From Bacteroidota bacterium (lineage in GTDB: Bacteria > Bacteroidota > Rhodothermia > Rhodothermales > UBA10348), in the NCBI GenBank assembly GCA_029262835.1, contig JAJCYQ010000099.1, positions 1 through 64,000 of the forward strand: DNA of 64,000 bases, read 5' to 3'. Positions 27,431 through 35,532 of the stretch are shown here, piece by piece. Each line of letters opens with the position of its first letter. Within the stretch, counting starts at the first letter, position 1. The position numbers and the translations under genes are program-made. Under the pieces are notes generated by a model. The model searched no databases. It worked only from the letters and a program-made list of their open reading frames with translations, and was not told where the DNA came from.

Positions 27431-28122
27431 GTTCGGATGACTCCGGAATCCACCCTGAACAGGGCATCCATCATGGAGAGACCGGGAATGAAGGGACCAA
27501 CCACACCTTGATCATATTCAGGGTGCTCAAAGGCATTGTAGACGACCCGGATTCCAGAGTCAGCCAACATGGCATCGTCCTGGTATCCACCGGCTCCTGT
27601 ACCGCAGAGATAGGTATCCGCGCCCACCTTCAGCAGCAACTCGACAAGCAGTTCCGTGCCAGCATGGACCGGATCCAACGAGCTGGAAGAAACAACTTCC
27701 GTTTGCAAGTCCAAACGTTCCAGCACACGTCTGATGAATTGCATATTACGATCCATCAACAGTGTATTATCGGCATCGAAATACTCCTCAACGACCGGAA
27801 ACCACTCATCGAAGAATGGCGTGTTGGCATAGGCAAGCTCTATGCTTCGTTTGGACTTCTCAAATGATCGAGCATCCGCGGTATTGAGTCGGATCTCGTT
27901 TACGGGCACGCCTCTTCCCGAATTGCTGTCCTTGACCAGTGGCAGGGAAACCCAGTGGGGCTTGCCCCCAATAAGGAAGCGAACCCGCCGTCCCCAAAAA
28001 GAGGCGTCTCGCGGGTTGTTCCGCGTGTGATCAAGCAGGATCCATGTCTGGGATCTAGCAATCTTACGGAAGAACCCGAACCATGGCATGAAGTCGGGTT
28101 GATGGATTGTGGCAATCATCAA
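27412..28122 (-). CDS. WbqC-like family protein
   Basis: A 236-residue protein with the WbqC N-terminus MIATIHQPDFMPWFGFFRKIARSQTWILLDH and a C-terminal YDQGVVGPFIPGLSMMDALF, both diagnostic of the family. WbqC proteins recur in O-antigen loci, often beside DegT aminotransferases and formyl- or acyltransferases, and are thought to acylate amino sugars, but their chemistry is not settled. Here it is followed upstream by a formyltransferase and a DegT enzyme, the usual company. Confidence 0.83.
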   Translation of the reverse strand: MMIATIHQPDFMPWFGFFRKIARSQTWILLDHTRNNPRDASFWGRRVRFLIGGKPHWVSLPLVKDSNSGRGVPVNEIRLNTADARSFEKSKRSIELAYANTPFFDEWFPVVEEYFDADNTLLMDRNMQFIRRVLERLDLQTEVVSSSSLDPVHAGTELLVELLLKVGADTYLCGTGAGGYQDDAMLADSGIRVVYNAFEHPEYDQGVVGPFIPGLSMMDALFRVDSGVIRTWLLTT

Positions 28123-28168
28123 ATGCGATTTATCGAATCAAGTTGGATACTGCAAGGCATGGATGGTT

Positions 28169-29038
28169 TCAATGAAGTACCATACCGGCCTTCATGGTGC
28201 CTTCGCATGCGTACTCATCCAACCTGACAAGTTTGGAATCACCACAAACCACGAACAGTCCTTTGGATGTCTCGATGACTGTACCAGGAAGTTCATCGGA
28301 TTCATCATCCACCGCTGTAACAGCCTTGACAACAATCTTCAGTCCGGCGTAGTACGTGTACGCATAGATAGGGTCACGCGAGAGTGCACGAACGAAAAGG
28401 AATATATTCCTTGAGGACAGCCTCCAGTTCAGAAGGCTGTCATTCAACGTCCGGACCCTCCAGTAGATAGAAGGTATTTCGGCGTGATGCGCAGCTGAAT
28501 CCAAGCGCTCCTCGCACACCATCCTGACAACGCGATCTACAGCGGCCATCACATTCGAATAGATGGCCCTGTTGCTCATTGTATCATCGATATCCACGTA
28601 CTCGATATGAAGTACGTCTCCGCCATCGAACTCGGGGCTCAGTTTGTGGACGGTTACACCCAAATGATTCTCACCATTCAACAACGCCCACACGTCCGAG
28701 TGCTTGCCTTTGTACTTGGGAAGTTCAGAAGCGTGGATATTCACGGCATATATCTTCGCAGAACTGAACTCAGAGTCGTCAATCTTATGTTGATATTGAC
28801 TGCTGATCAATACATCTACATCATAGGAGGCAAGATCTATCGGTTCTCCCTTTCGCCTCACTATCAATGGGATTCCAGCCTTCTTGCATAGATTGGCAAT
28901 CTCTACGTTGTCGTACCCGAATGGTACCACCACAAGAATTACGGAGGTCAACGCTATTGCAATATTCAGCGTTCTCAATCCTTGTTCACCTTCAATGAAC
29001 AGAACGGTTCGCCTACTTGACTTATGAACAGGATTCAC
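28169..29038 (-). CDS. Formyltransferase family protein (second of three)
   Basis: A 289-residue protein with an intact formyltransferase site: VNIHASELPKYKGKHSDVWALLNG gives Asn and His, and LSPEFDGGDVLHIEY the Asp. The last about 90 residues form a small C-terminal domain like that of methionyl-tRNA formyltransferase and ArnA. It lies 31 bp below the DegT gene and 46 bp above the WbqC-like gene, suggesting the three act on one 4-amino or 3-amino sugar. The donor sugar is unknown. Confidence 0.75.
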   Translation of the reverse strand: MNPVHKSSRRTVLFIEGEQGLRTLNIAIALTSVILVVVPFGYDNVEIANLCKKAGIPLIVRRKGEPIDLASYDVDVLISSQYQHKIDDSEFSSAKIYAVNIHASELPKYKGKHSDVWALLNGENHLGVTVHKLSPEFDGGDVLHIEYVDIDDTMSNRAIYSNVMAAVDRVVRMVCEERLDSAAHHAEIPSIYWRVRTLNDSLLNWRLSSRNIFLFVRALSRDPIYAYTYYAGLKIVVKAVTAVDDESDELPGTVIETSKGLFVVCGDSKLVRLDEYACEGTMKAGMVLH

Positions 29039-29069
29039 GATACTTATCTCCGGATCGAAAGCGTGTTTC

Positions 29070-30116
29070 TTACTTCAATATTTCCAGCATGGCCTGCTCA
29101 ATCACGTCGACTTCATCCTCCCGTATGTCCGCGTGCAACGGCAACGAAAAGGATTGATCGACCCATTGGCGACCAACTGGATAATCACCTTGAGTGGTAT
29201 CGTCGGCCAGCCAGAGATACTCCACCGCCGCAGCTATGCCGCGGCGGTTCAATTCTGCAACGAGGTCGTCCCTGAGTCCTTTTGAGCGACAGTTGGCGAC
29301 AAATCGAGACGGGATATCGGCAACGCCTGGAACTGCTGAATGGAGATCAAGCGCTGAACACAACTTCGAAAGCCTGGCATGGGCGTTCACAACAGTCGAC
29401 TTGATCTCCTCGCTGTGTGCCAGCGTTCCCAACAGGAATGCCGCATGGATGTTCGGCATTTTCAGATTCCAGCGGGATCGCCCATCAGGCTTGGACTGCG
29501 CGTCGTAGGACGTCAGGTCGGACAGGCTTTCGTAGATGTCAGGGTCATCGGTCAGGATCCCTCCTCCATCTATCCCGTTGGCCATCTTCGTCGGAAAAAA
29601 GGACAACGTAGTAATACGTGCCCCAAGCGAATTTTTGTTTATGCTGAAGAAGGACTGGGCTGCATCCTCTATGAACGTCCCGGATTCCGCTCCTGTACGA
29701 CAGAAGCCTGGACGTATGCCGAAAAAGGATGGAACGATCGCGGACGCTATCCCTTCCGTGTTGAATACCGAGGCTGGAAGTGTCCCGGTCTCTACCTCGA
29801 CATCCGCGTGACTCGGCACCATACCCGATGTTCTTACAGCCTGGTCTATTGCGAAGCACGTCCCTATGCAAGGAATGGCAATCCGGCTTTCCGGGCGGAA
29901 CGTCGCCATCAAGGATGCAAATAGTGCACTGAATCCACTTGACGTCAAGACGACATATCGAGCACCCGTTGTGGCCTGTAGGTAGGCCGTCAACTCTTCG
30001 AGATGCGGTCCTGTGGAGAGGTGGCCGTGCTGAAACGCTTCATTGAGTCGCTCTTGTTGCGACGCAAACCGAGGAATCCGGATACGGTCAATCATCCCAA
30101 CCAAGTCAAATGACAT
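29070..30116 (-). CDS. DegT/DnrJ-type PLP aminotransferase, divergent
   Basis: A 348-residue fold-type I aminotransferase with VVLTSSGFSALFASLMA (phosphate loop), TFIEDAAQSFFS (ring-nitrogen Asp) and TLSFFPTKMANGIDGGGIL with the PLP Lys. It lacks several residues conserved in the PglE and WlbC homologues nearby, so its sugar is different or it has drifted. The start overlaps the end of the HisH-like gene by 11 bp. Confidence 0.75.
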   Translation of the reverse strand: MSFDLVGMIDRIRIPRFASQQERLNEAFQHGHLSTGPHLEELTAYLQATTGARYVVLTSSGFSALFASLMATFRPESRIAIPCIGTCFAIDQAVRTSGMVPSHADVEVETGTLPASVFNTEGIASAIVPSFFGIRPGFCRTGAESGTFIEDAAQSFFSINKNSLGARITTLSFFPTKMANGIDGGGILTDDPDIYESLSDLTSYDAQSKPDGRSRWNLKMPNIHAAFLLGTLAHSEEIKSTVVNAHARLSKLCSALDLHSAVPGVADIPSRFVANCRSKGLRDDLVAELNRRGIAAAVEYLWLADDTTQGDYPVGRQWVDQSFSLPLHADIREDEVDVIEQAMLEILK

Positions 30117-30714
30117 GTGCGAAATTTGACAGTAGTTTCATCCCGAATCGATGACTCTTTTCAGGGTGGAACTGCACGCCATATACATTCCGATCCACGA
30201 TCCCAGCGTCAAACTCCACATCATGCTTTGCGGTCAATAGTCGATTCGATGCGTCCGCGACGGTGACGTAGTACGAGTGGACGAAGTAGAATCTGCTCTC
30301 ATCCGGAAGTTTCTGCAAGAGAGCACTCTCCACGTATGGTGTGACAACATTCCATCCCATGTGCGGCACCCTGAGGCCGGGTTTCTTGGCAAATCGTTGT
30401 GCCTTTCCGCGTATCAATCCCAAACCCGGAAGTTGACCTTCCTCGGACCCGTCAACCAGGAGTTGCATCCCCAGGCATATTCCGAGTGTCGGAATCTTGT
30501 CTTCCAGCGCACGTTTCATGATAACGGCATCCATCCCGAACTCATTCAATCGACGCATGGCATTGTCGAATGCGCCGACTCCAGGAAGGATGATCTTTTC
30601 CGCACTCCCGATCTCTTCCAGGTCGGAAGAGATCCTCGCCGGGGCATCTATCCTCTTGCACATATTGAGGACAGAACCAAGGTTCCCCATTCCGTAGTCA
30701 ACTATCGTTATCAT
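30106..30714 (-). CDS. HisH-like glutamine amidotransferase subunit
   Basis: A 202-residue class I glutamine amidotransferase. MITIVDYGMGNLGSVLNMC starts the fold, Cys80 in LGICLGMQLL is the nucleophile, and YGVQFHPEKSH near the C-terminus supplies His and Glu. It is the only HisH homologue in the window but must serve three WbpG-like synthetases and two HisF-like channels. I chose the ATG at 30714. The 11 extra upstream residues have no family match. No other histidine gene is near, so a sugar-amidation role is inferred. Confidence 0.87.
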   Translation of the reverse strand: MITIVDYGMGNLGSVLNMCKRIDAPARISSDLEEIGSAEKIILPGVGAFDNAMRRLNEFGMDAVIMKRALEDKIPTLGICLGMQLLVDGSEEGQLPGLGLIRGKAQRFAKKPGLRVPHMGWNVVTPYVESALLQKLPDESRFYFVHSYYVTVADASNRLLTAKHDVEFDAGIVDRNVYGVQFHPEKSHRFGMKLLSNFAHVI

Positions 30715-30759
30715 TCTCGTGTGCTGTTGCTTGCATTGATGACACATTCACATGTGAAC

Positions 30760-31488
30760 TCATTCCGCGTCATAGAAGTGGACATCGAAGTATGAATCCG
30801 GATGAATCAACAGGTAAATCAATACATGTCCATCGACCGCATGTTCGGCAGGAGACCTCCTGTCCCCTGCAATCAGCTTTCCGCAGTCGTAGCATTTCCA
30901 CTGTGTCCATTCAGAGTCACTCACGTAGAAGGACCGATGGAACAAGTCGAAAAAAGGCTCCCTGTCATAGGCCTCGTAGAGAAGACCGAACTCTTCAGCT
31001 TTACGGTCCGTCCAGAAATCAAGATTGTTCAGGCCGGTCATCCCGCCATGACTGGCCACACCCCTCACTTTGACTCCGAACATTGACTCAAGAATATCAA
31101 CATCACGGGTCAAGCATGACGAGGCATCCTCATTCCAAATTGCAGACTGATCCACGATTTCAGAATGAAGACCCAACTCATGTCCACTGCCAACGATTGA
31201 TTTGATGACCCGGTAGTTCTCGAAGGAAAATGGATTGTACTCAGGCGCGTGCAATCGCAAGAAATACGTGGCCTTGATTCCCAGTTCATCCATGATAGCC
31301 CGCAAGCGCCCGGCTTTTACCACGGAATAATCGATATCTACCCGGTTGACGACTACCTTTGAAGGTATAGTTCCAGCTCTTCTTGCTGACCAATAGTCAG
31401 CACATGTCATTATTGTATAGCCGCTCTCAAGAAGTTGAGCATATTGCTTGCGAAGATTGTCGTACGAAAAGACAAATCGATCATTCAT
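30760..31488 (-). CDS. Polysaccharide deacetylase-like protein with altered metal site
   Basis: A 242-residue protein with the alternating fold of the NodB-like family seen in O-antigen loci: KVVVNRVDIDYSVVKAGRLRAIMDELGIKATYFLR, then FSFENYRVIKSIVGSGHELGLHSEIVD, then ASHGGMTG. In relatives the first motif is usually RHDVDYS. Here it reads NRVDIDYS, so the metal-binding His is replaced by Arg. It overlaps the HisF-like gene by 4 bp and precedes HisH by 45 bp. Its constant pairing with the amidation genes suggests a shared pathway. Confidence 0.65.
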   Translation of the reverse strand: MNDRFVFSYDNLRKQYAQLLESGYTIMTCADYWSARRAGTIPSKVVVNRVDIDYSVVKAGRLRAIMDELGIKATYFLRLHAPEYNPFSFENYRVIKSIVGSGHELGLHSEIVDQSAIWNEDASSCLTRDVDILESMFGVKVRGVASHGGMTGLNNLDFWTDRKAEEFGLLYEAYDREPFFDLFHRSFYVSDSEWTQWKCYDCGKLIAGDRRSPAEHAVDGHVLIYLLIHPDSYFDVHFYDAE

Positions 31489-32279
31489 GACTCTGTCAGA
31501 CTGTCAGGTGTCCACCGCGCCGAGGAGATGGCTTGCTCAATGCTTTCCGGATCCGGGTAGTTGACCAGTACCCCCATTCCCTTCTTCTGGTACACAACCA
31601 TGCTTCCCAAGGCAACGGCAGAGGCGCCAACCGACAATGCCGACTTCACATCCTGCATGGAGCCTGCGCCCCCATGCGCCACAACGGGCACATTGACGGA
31701 CGCACTCACCCGCTGAATGAGATCAAGGTCCAAGCCGGACCACGTTCCCTCGCGATCGATGGATGTCAACAGAATCTCGCCCGCCCCCCTGTCCTCCAGT
31801 TCAATAGCCCATTCAACCGGATCCCGCCCTGTTCGATGACGACCAGACAGCGTCCTGACTGTTTCTTTACCCGTCAAACCCGATTTGACATCCATGGATG
31901 CAATAACGGCCTGATTTCCGTAGTACGCTGCTATTTCGCTGATCAAGGCTGGACTATTGGACGCATGTGTATTAATGGACACCTTCTCGTATCCGATGTC
32001 AAAGATGGCCTTTGCCTCATCCAGACTGCGTAGTCCACCACCATATCCGAGCGGCATGAAGCACTCGTTGGCAATCTCTGACAGGACTTTGAGGTTGGGT
32101 CCACGCTGTTCCCGGGAAGCCATGATATCCAGAAACAGAAGCTCATCTACTTCCAACTCATTGAAGATCCGGACTGTGTTTGCCGGATCACCTACGTACG
32201 TGAATTTGCCAAACCGTATCGTCTTGACGAGGCTCTCATTGCGCAACAGCAATACCGGTATGATTCGGGATCGCAACAT
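31485..32279 (-). CDS. HisF-like ammonia-channel subunit (second)
   Basis: A 264-residue HisF-fold barrel beginning [20 protein letters not shown]. As in the first HisF-like protein, the CLDV strand of true HisF is replaced (VLLL), removing the catalytic first Asp, while [11 protein letters not shown] keeps the second. FMPLGYGGG and PVVAHGGAG bind phosphate. It lies 33 bp downstream of the third WbpG-like gene, with HisH two genes further down, the typical ammonia-delivery arrangement. Confidence 0.86.
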   Translation of the reverse strand: MLRSRIIPVLLLRNESLVKTIRFGKFTYVGDPANTVRIFNELEVDELLFLDIMASREQRGPNLKVLSEIANECFMPLGYGGGLRSLDEAKAIFDIGYEKVSINTHASNSPALISEIAAYYGNQAVIASMDVKSGLTGKETVRTLSGRHRTGRDPVEWAIELEDRGAGEILLTSIDREGTWSGLDLDLIQRVSASVNVPVVAHGGAGSMQDVKSALSVGASAVALGSMVVYQKKGMGVLVNYPDPESIEQAISSARWTPDSLTES

Positions 32280-32312
32280 TAGTTTTCCGGATAGTGGATG
32301 ATCAGCAATACT

Positions 32313-33491
32313 TCACGCTGGTGCTTTTGTGGGAAAACAATACTTGAGATAGAACGACATCGGTACCATATTTGCTTTCGCAAGGACATGGAAGAGAGGT
32401 CTGAAACGCTCGAATCTCTTTTTGTAAGTAGGAAACTCGGTCCAGTTCCTTCCGGGAGCACTCATGACTTGTTCATATAGTTCATCTGTCAACCCGAGCC
32501 GCTTCTTGAAATAATTCACCAATTCGTCCTCCATGAAAGGAGGGGTGTTATACTCCCTCCACGCGTCTTCGCGGGACATGGCTCCGTTTCGAACGCGGGC
32601 TGCCAACGTATTATTCCGCATATCACTGCCATACTTCTGGGGCAGATATACACTGTGTACGAATGCCGTCATTCGGTTTTCCAGGTGGTGGCCGCCATAA
32701 TATTGCCAGTCATACCTTGAGGCAAGGAACTCCTTGGCTTCATCCTTCGCGTAATCTATGTACCATAGTGGGCGAATAAACTTCACACGATGGAACAGGG
32801 CTGACACAAGGAATCTGGTGAAAGTCATCAATGGATACGTACGCATGGCCATGCTTCCAAACTGGCGATGAATGGACCTGATATACTTTCCATCAAAATA
32901 ATTGCGCCCAAGGGGAGTTATACCCTCCTCAATGAACGAATGACCTTCCAGAATGTACTCGATCGAATACTTCGCAGCAACACGTCGCAACAAGTAGGCA
33001 TATCCGAGATCCGTGGAAGCTTCCAACTCAGCAACGCCGGACAGGAAGAAAGAACGGAATATATCATCTGCCTCCTTGTTAGCCACGACATGCGTATACA
33101 GATCAATGCCCAATCCGTCCAGGACTTTACGGATATTCATGGTGGCGATGGCAGAATTCCACGTATTGTCGTAATGAACCGCCAGCGGCCTCAAACCCCA
33201 AACTTCCTTCGCCAGATAGACAAGGTACGACGAGTCCGTCCCGCCACTTACGCCTATTACGCAATCATACTTCCTTCCCTTTCCAGACTGTTTTATTCGA
33301 TCTATGATTTCCTTCAGGGATTGCTCACCTTTCGGCAACCCTGTTCCATATTGTGCCACCAGGGAGTCCACCTGATGACAATAATTGCAAACACCCTCTT
33401 CGTCGAATTCAATCGACGCGACACGCTCGTCGTATATGCACCTGCTGCAAACGGTCAGGCCCTTCCTATCCATTGATTCGCCAATGTTCAT
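32313..33491 (-). CDS. WbpG/PseA-like N-acetyl sugar amidotransferase (third)
   Basis: A 392-residue PP-loop protein and the most divergent of the three paralogues. Cys pairs lie at 15/18 (VCSRCIYDE) and 35/38 (VCNYC), and the PP-loop VIGVSGGTDSSY is at 78-89, with Thr where the other copies have Val. VHYDNTWNSAIATMNIRKVL and YYGGHHLENRMTAF correspond to blocks in the other two. The ATG at 33491 overlaps the methyltransferase stop in an ATGA arrangement, and I prefer it over the frame reaching 33533. Confidence 0.85.
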   Translation of the reverse strand: MNIGESMDRKGLTVCSRCIYDERVASIEFDEEGVCNYCHQVDSLVAQYGTGLPKGEQSLKEIIDRIKQSGKGRKYDCVIGVSGGTDSSYLVYLAKEVWGLRPLAVHYDNTWNSAIATMNIRKVLDGLGIDLYTHVVANKEADDIFRSFFLSGVAELEASTDLGYAYLLRRVAAKYSIEYILEGHSFIEEGITPLGRNYFDGKYIRSIHRQFGSMAMRTYPLMTFTRFLVSALFHRVKFIRPLWYIDYAKDEAKEFLASRYDWQYYGGHHLENRMTAFVHSVYLPQKYGSDMRNNTLAARVRNGAMSREDAWREYNTPPFMEDELVNYFKKRLGLTDELYEQVMSAPGRNWTEFPTYKKRFERFRPLFHVLAKANMVPMSFYLKYCFPTKAPA

Positions 33492-34486
33492 TGTCCAGTG
33501 GCGTCCATGTGAACGAACCGACCGGAATAGCATGCCTCTTCCGAATGGAAGGAAACCTCTCTCATTCCGCAGTCAGACACGAGATCCCTTACTTCCTGCT
33601 CACTGAAACGTCGTGCATTGCTGGGACTGTACCAATCGTAGTTCGTGGCAATCGAAGTCTCTGCTCCAAGCTCTGCATTCCAGAAACACTTCAGGAAATT
33701 CCAGTAGATGAACCGCTGAATGTCTACACGCCCCTCCTTGATACCAAGCGCCGGTATTTCCGGGCAATCTAATGATACATCCAGTTCACTCAATCGTTTT
33801 CCGAGTTCCGTTACCTGCTCGGACATCGCCCATAGTTCCTCAGCGCTCATGGTAATGCAGTGCGTCCGGAAATAGTCGTCAAGCAGTTCTCTGGGCAAGG
33901 CCTTCTTTGCGTAAAAATAGCAGGCTAGTTGACCCTCCTTCTGTGTAATCCGGGCCAACTCAGCAAACGTGGCTACAGGATCCTCCGTATGCATGATTAC
34001 CTGGTCGCAACTCGTATAGTCCACCAGTCCGTCACGGAATCCCGTCCGAGCAATATCGCCACGAATGAAGAAGAGGTTTTCCACACTCTTGTATGATTCC
34101 GCTGCCTGCAACGCCGCTTCGGAAAAGTCCATTCCGACAACCAGGGAGTCAGGGGCCAGTTCAGCAAACCAGGCCGCTTTGTAGCCGAGGCCGCATCCTG
34201 CATCGAATATCACCTCCTTGGACTGCAGAAAGGTTGCCAACGCCTTCTCACTCTCAAACCCGTAGAGGCTCAAGTACCACGATCGCTGGAACTCATACAG
34301 CCGCTCTTTTTCGTCACTCCTGCCATATTTCTCCCACTTGTCAGAGAACGCATCATTGGTATGCTGTTGATTCGAGTGATTCGATTCACCCGATCCAAGG
34401 ATATAGTTGTCTTGAATGATCGCATCCGGATCCGACAACAGTTCGAACAGCCGGTCCCGGTATCCTTTTCTGCTCATTGAGTTCAT
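33488..34486 (-). CDS. Class I SAM-dependent methyltransferase
   Basis: A 332-residue protein with motif I VIFDAGCGLGYKAAW at about residues 93-107, VVGMDFSEAALQAAES (acidic residue of motif II), and VDYTSCDQVIMHTEDP (motif IV). Flanking N- and C-terminal regions have no clear match. It probably O- or N-methylates a sugar of the repeat. It is translationally coupled to the third WbpG-like gene, with a 70-bp gap to the formyltransferase upstream. Confidence 0.75.
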   Translation of the reverse strand: MNSMSRKGYRDRLFELLSDPDAIIQDNYILGSGESNHSNQQHTNDAFSDKWEKYGRSDEKERLYEFQRSWYLSLYGFESEKALATFLQSKEVIFDAGCGLGYKAAWFAELAPDSLVVGMDFSEAALQAAESYKSVENLFFIRGDIARTGFRDGLVDYTSCDQVIMHTEDPVATFAELARITQKEGQLACYFYAKKALPRELLDDYFRTHCITMSAEELWAMSEQVTELGKRLSELDVSLDCPEIPALGIKEGRVDIQRFIYWNFLKCFWNAELGAETSIATNYDWYSPSNARRFSEQEVRDLVSDCGMREVSFHSEEACYSGRFVHMDATGQ

Positions 34487-34556
34487 GGTCTATGGGGTAA
34501 TAATTGACGTACCAAACTGCATTCATGCCTGCCCGCCAATCCTATTGTCTTAGTAA

Positions 34557-35531
34557 TCAGCTGTCAGCGTCTACCGCTCGCCTGAACCACGCCCGTAGGT
34601 CGGACCCAGTCATGTCCAAGCCCGATACCGAAACGGATTCGAGTTTCATCCATCCATTCGCGCAGCGAATCAACACGTCCTCCTTGTCCGTGAACAGCGG
34701 CGTACCAGGAACGTCAACACGCCGCTTGGAACGGGCCCCGGAAATCGATAGTGCATCATCCGCAACAGGTGATGCTGTCCAGACGGTGACTTTACTCTCA
34801 ACCAAATGAAAGAATGCCCCTGGATATGGCTTCGTCTGCGCTCTGATGAAGCGATCTACTTGATCCACCGTACATGACCAATCAATGGCTCCATCTTCGG
34901 GACCTCGTTGTGGAAATATTCGTCTCTTACTCTCGTCTTGGAAAATGAGGTCCGCCTCTCCAGATGCCAGCCGTGGAACATGCGTTCCAAGGAGTTCCAG
35001 ACCGGCTTCCTCGATTCGGTCATACAGTGAGCGGATTGTGTCTGCTTCATGTATGGCCACCTCACTCTGACCGACCAAGGGACCAGAGTCAACACCGTCG
35101 TCCATCTGGAAAAACGAGATTCCGGTTCGGCTTTCTCCATTGATCATTGCCCATACCAACGGAGCACCGCCGGAATAGTCGGGTAGGAGAGACGCATGCA
35201 ATCCGTAACACGGTGCCATTTGACGCCAAGCAGAAGGTATCATATGGTACCACCCCACGACGATAAAGATGTCGGGCATCCATTCCCGAACCCGGTCGAA
35301 GAGATTTTCATCCTTCATGGAAGTGGACAATTCTACGCAAGGAATCGATGCTTCCGAGCAATAGGAAGCCATATCCGCATGAAGTACGTTTGTAACCCCT
35401 TCTGGCCTGTAGGATATCTTGAATTTTTGCGGTGCCGTGACTACCCCGACTAATTCAATAGATTCCAAGGTCTTCAGCAGTCTGAGTGCTCGGAGACCAA
35501 ACAAACTGGCACCGATGAAAACCGTCTTCAC
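34557..35531 (-). CDS. Formyltransferase family protein with altered catalytic triad (third)
   Basis: A 324-residue protein resembling methionyl-tRNA formyltransferase and sugar formyltransferases: MKTVFIGASLFGLRALRLL, then YGLHASLLPDYSGGAPLVWAMING, then FFQMDDGVDSGPLVG. The His and Asp of the triad are present, but the Asn two residues before His is Gly. The C-terminal domain (IDWSCTVDQVDRFIRAQTKPYPGAFF) is the Fmt/ArnA OB-like domain. It starts 1 bp from the AsnB stop. It may use another route to orient formyl-THF or may be inactive. Confidence 0.75.
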   Translation of the reverse strand: MKTVFIGASLFGLRALRLLKTLESIELVGVVTAPQKFKISYRPEGVTNVLHADMASYCSEASIPCVELSTSMKDENLFDRVREWMPDIFIVVGWYHMIPSAWRQMAPCYGLHASLLPDYSGGAPLVWAMINGESRTGISFFQMDDGVDSGPLVGQSEVAIHEADTIRSLYDRIEEAGLELLGTHVPRLASGEADLIFQDESKRRIFPQRGPEDGAIDWSCTVDQVDRFIRAQTKPYPGAFFHLVESKVTVWTASPVADDALSISGARSKRRVDVPGTPLFTDKEDVLIRCANGWMKLESVSVSGLDMTGSDLRAWFRRAVDADS

Positions 35532-35532
35532 C

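Noticed and set aside
15349-32279. HisF and HisH homologues as part of a histidine biosynthesis cluster
   Set aside because: No other his gene is present, both HisF-like proteins lack the first catalytic Asp, and they are interleaved with sugar amidotransferase genes.
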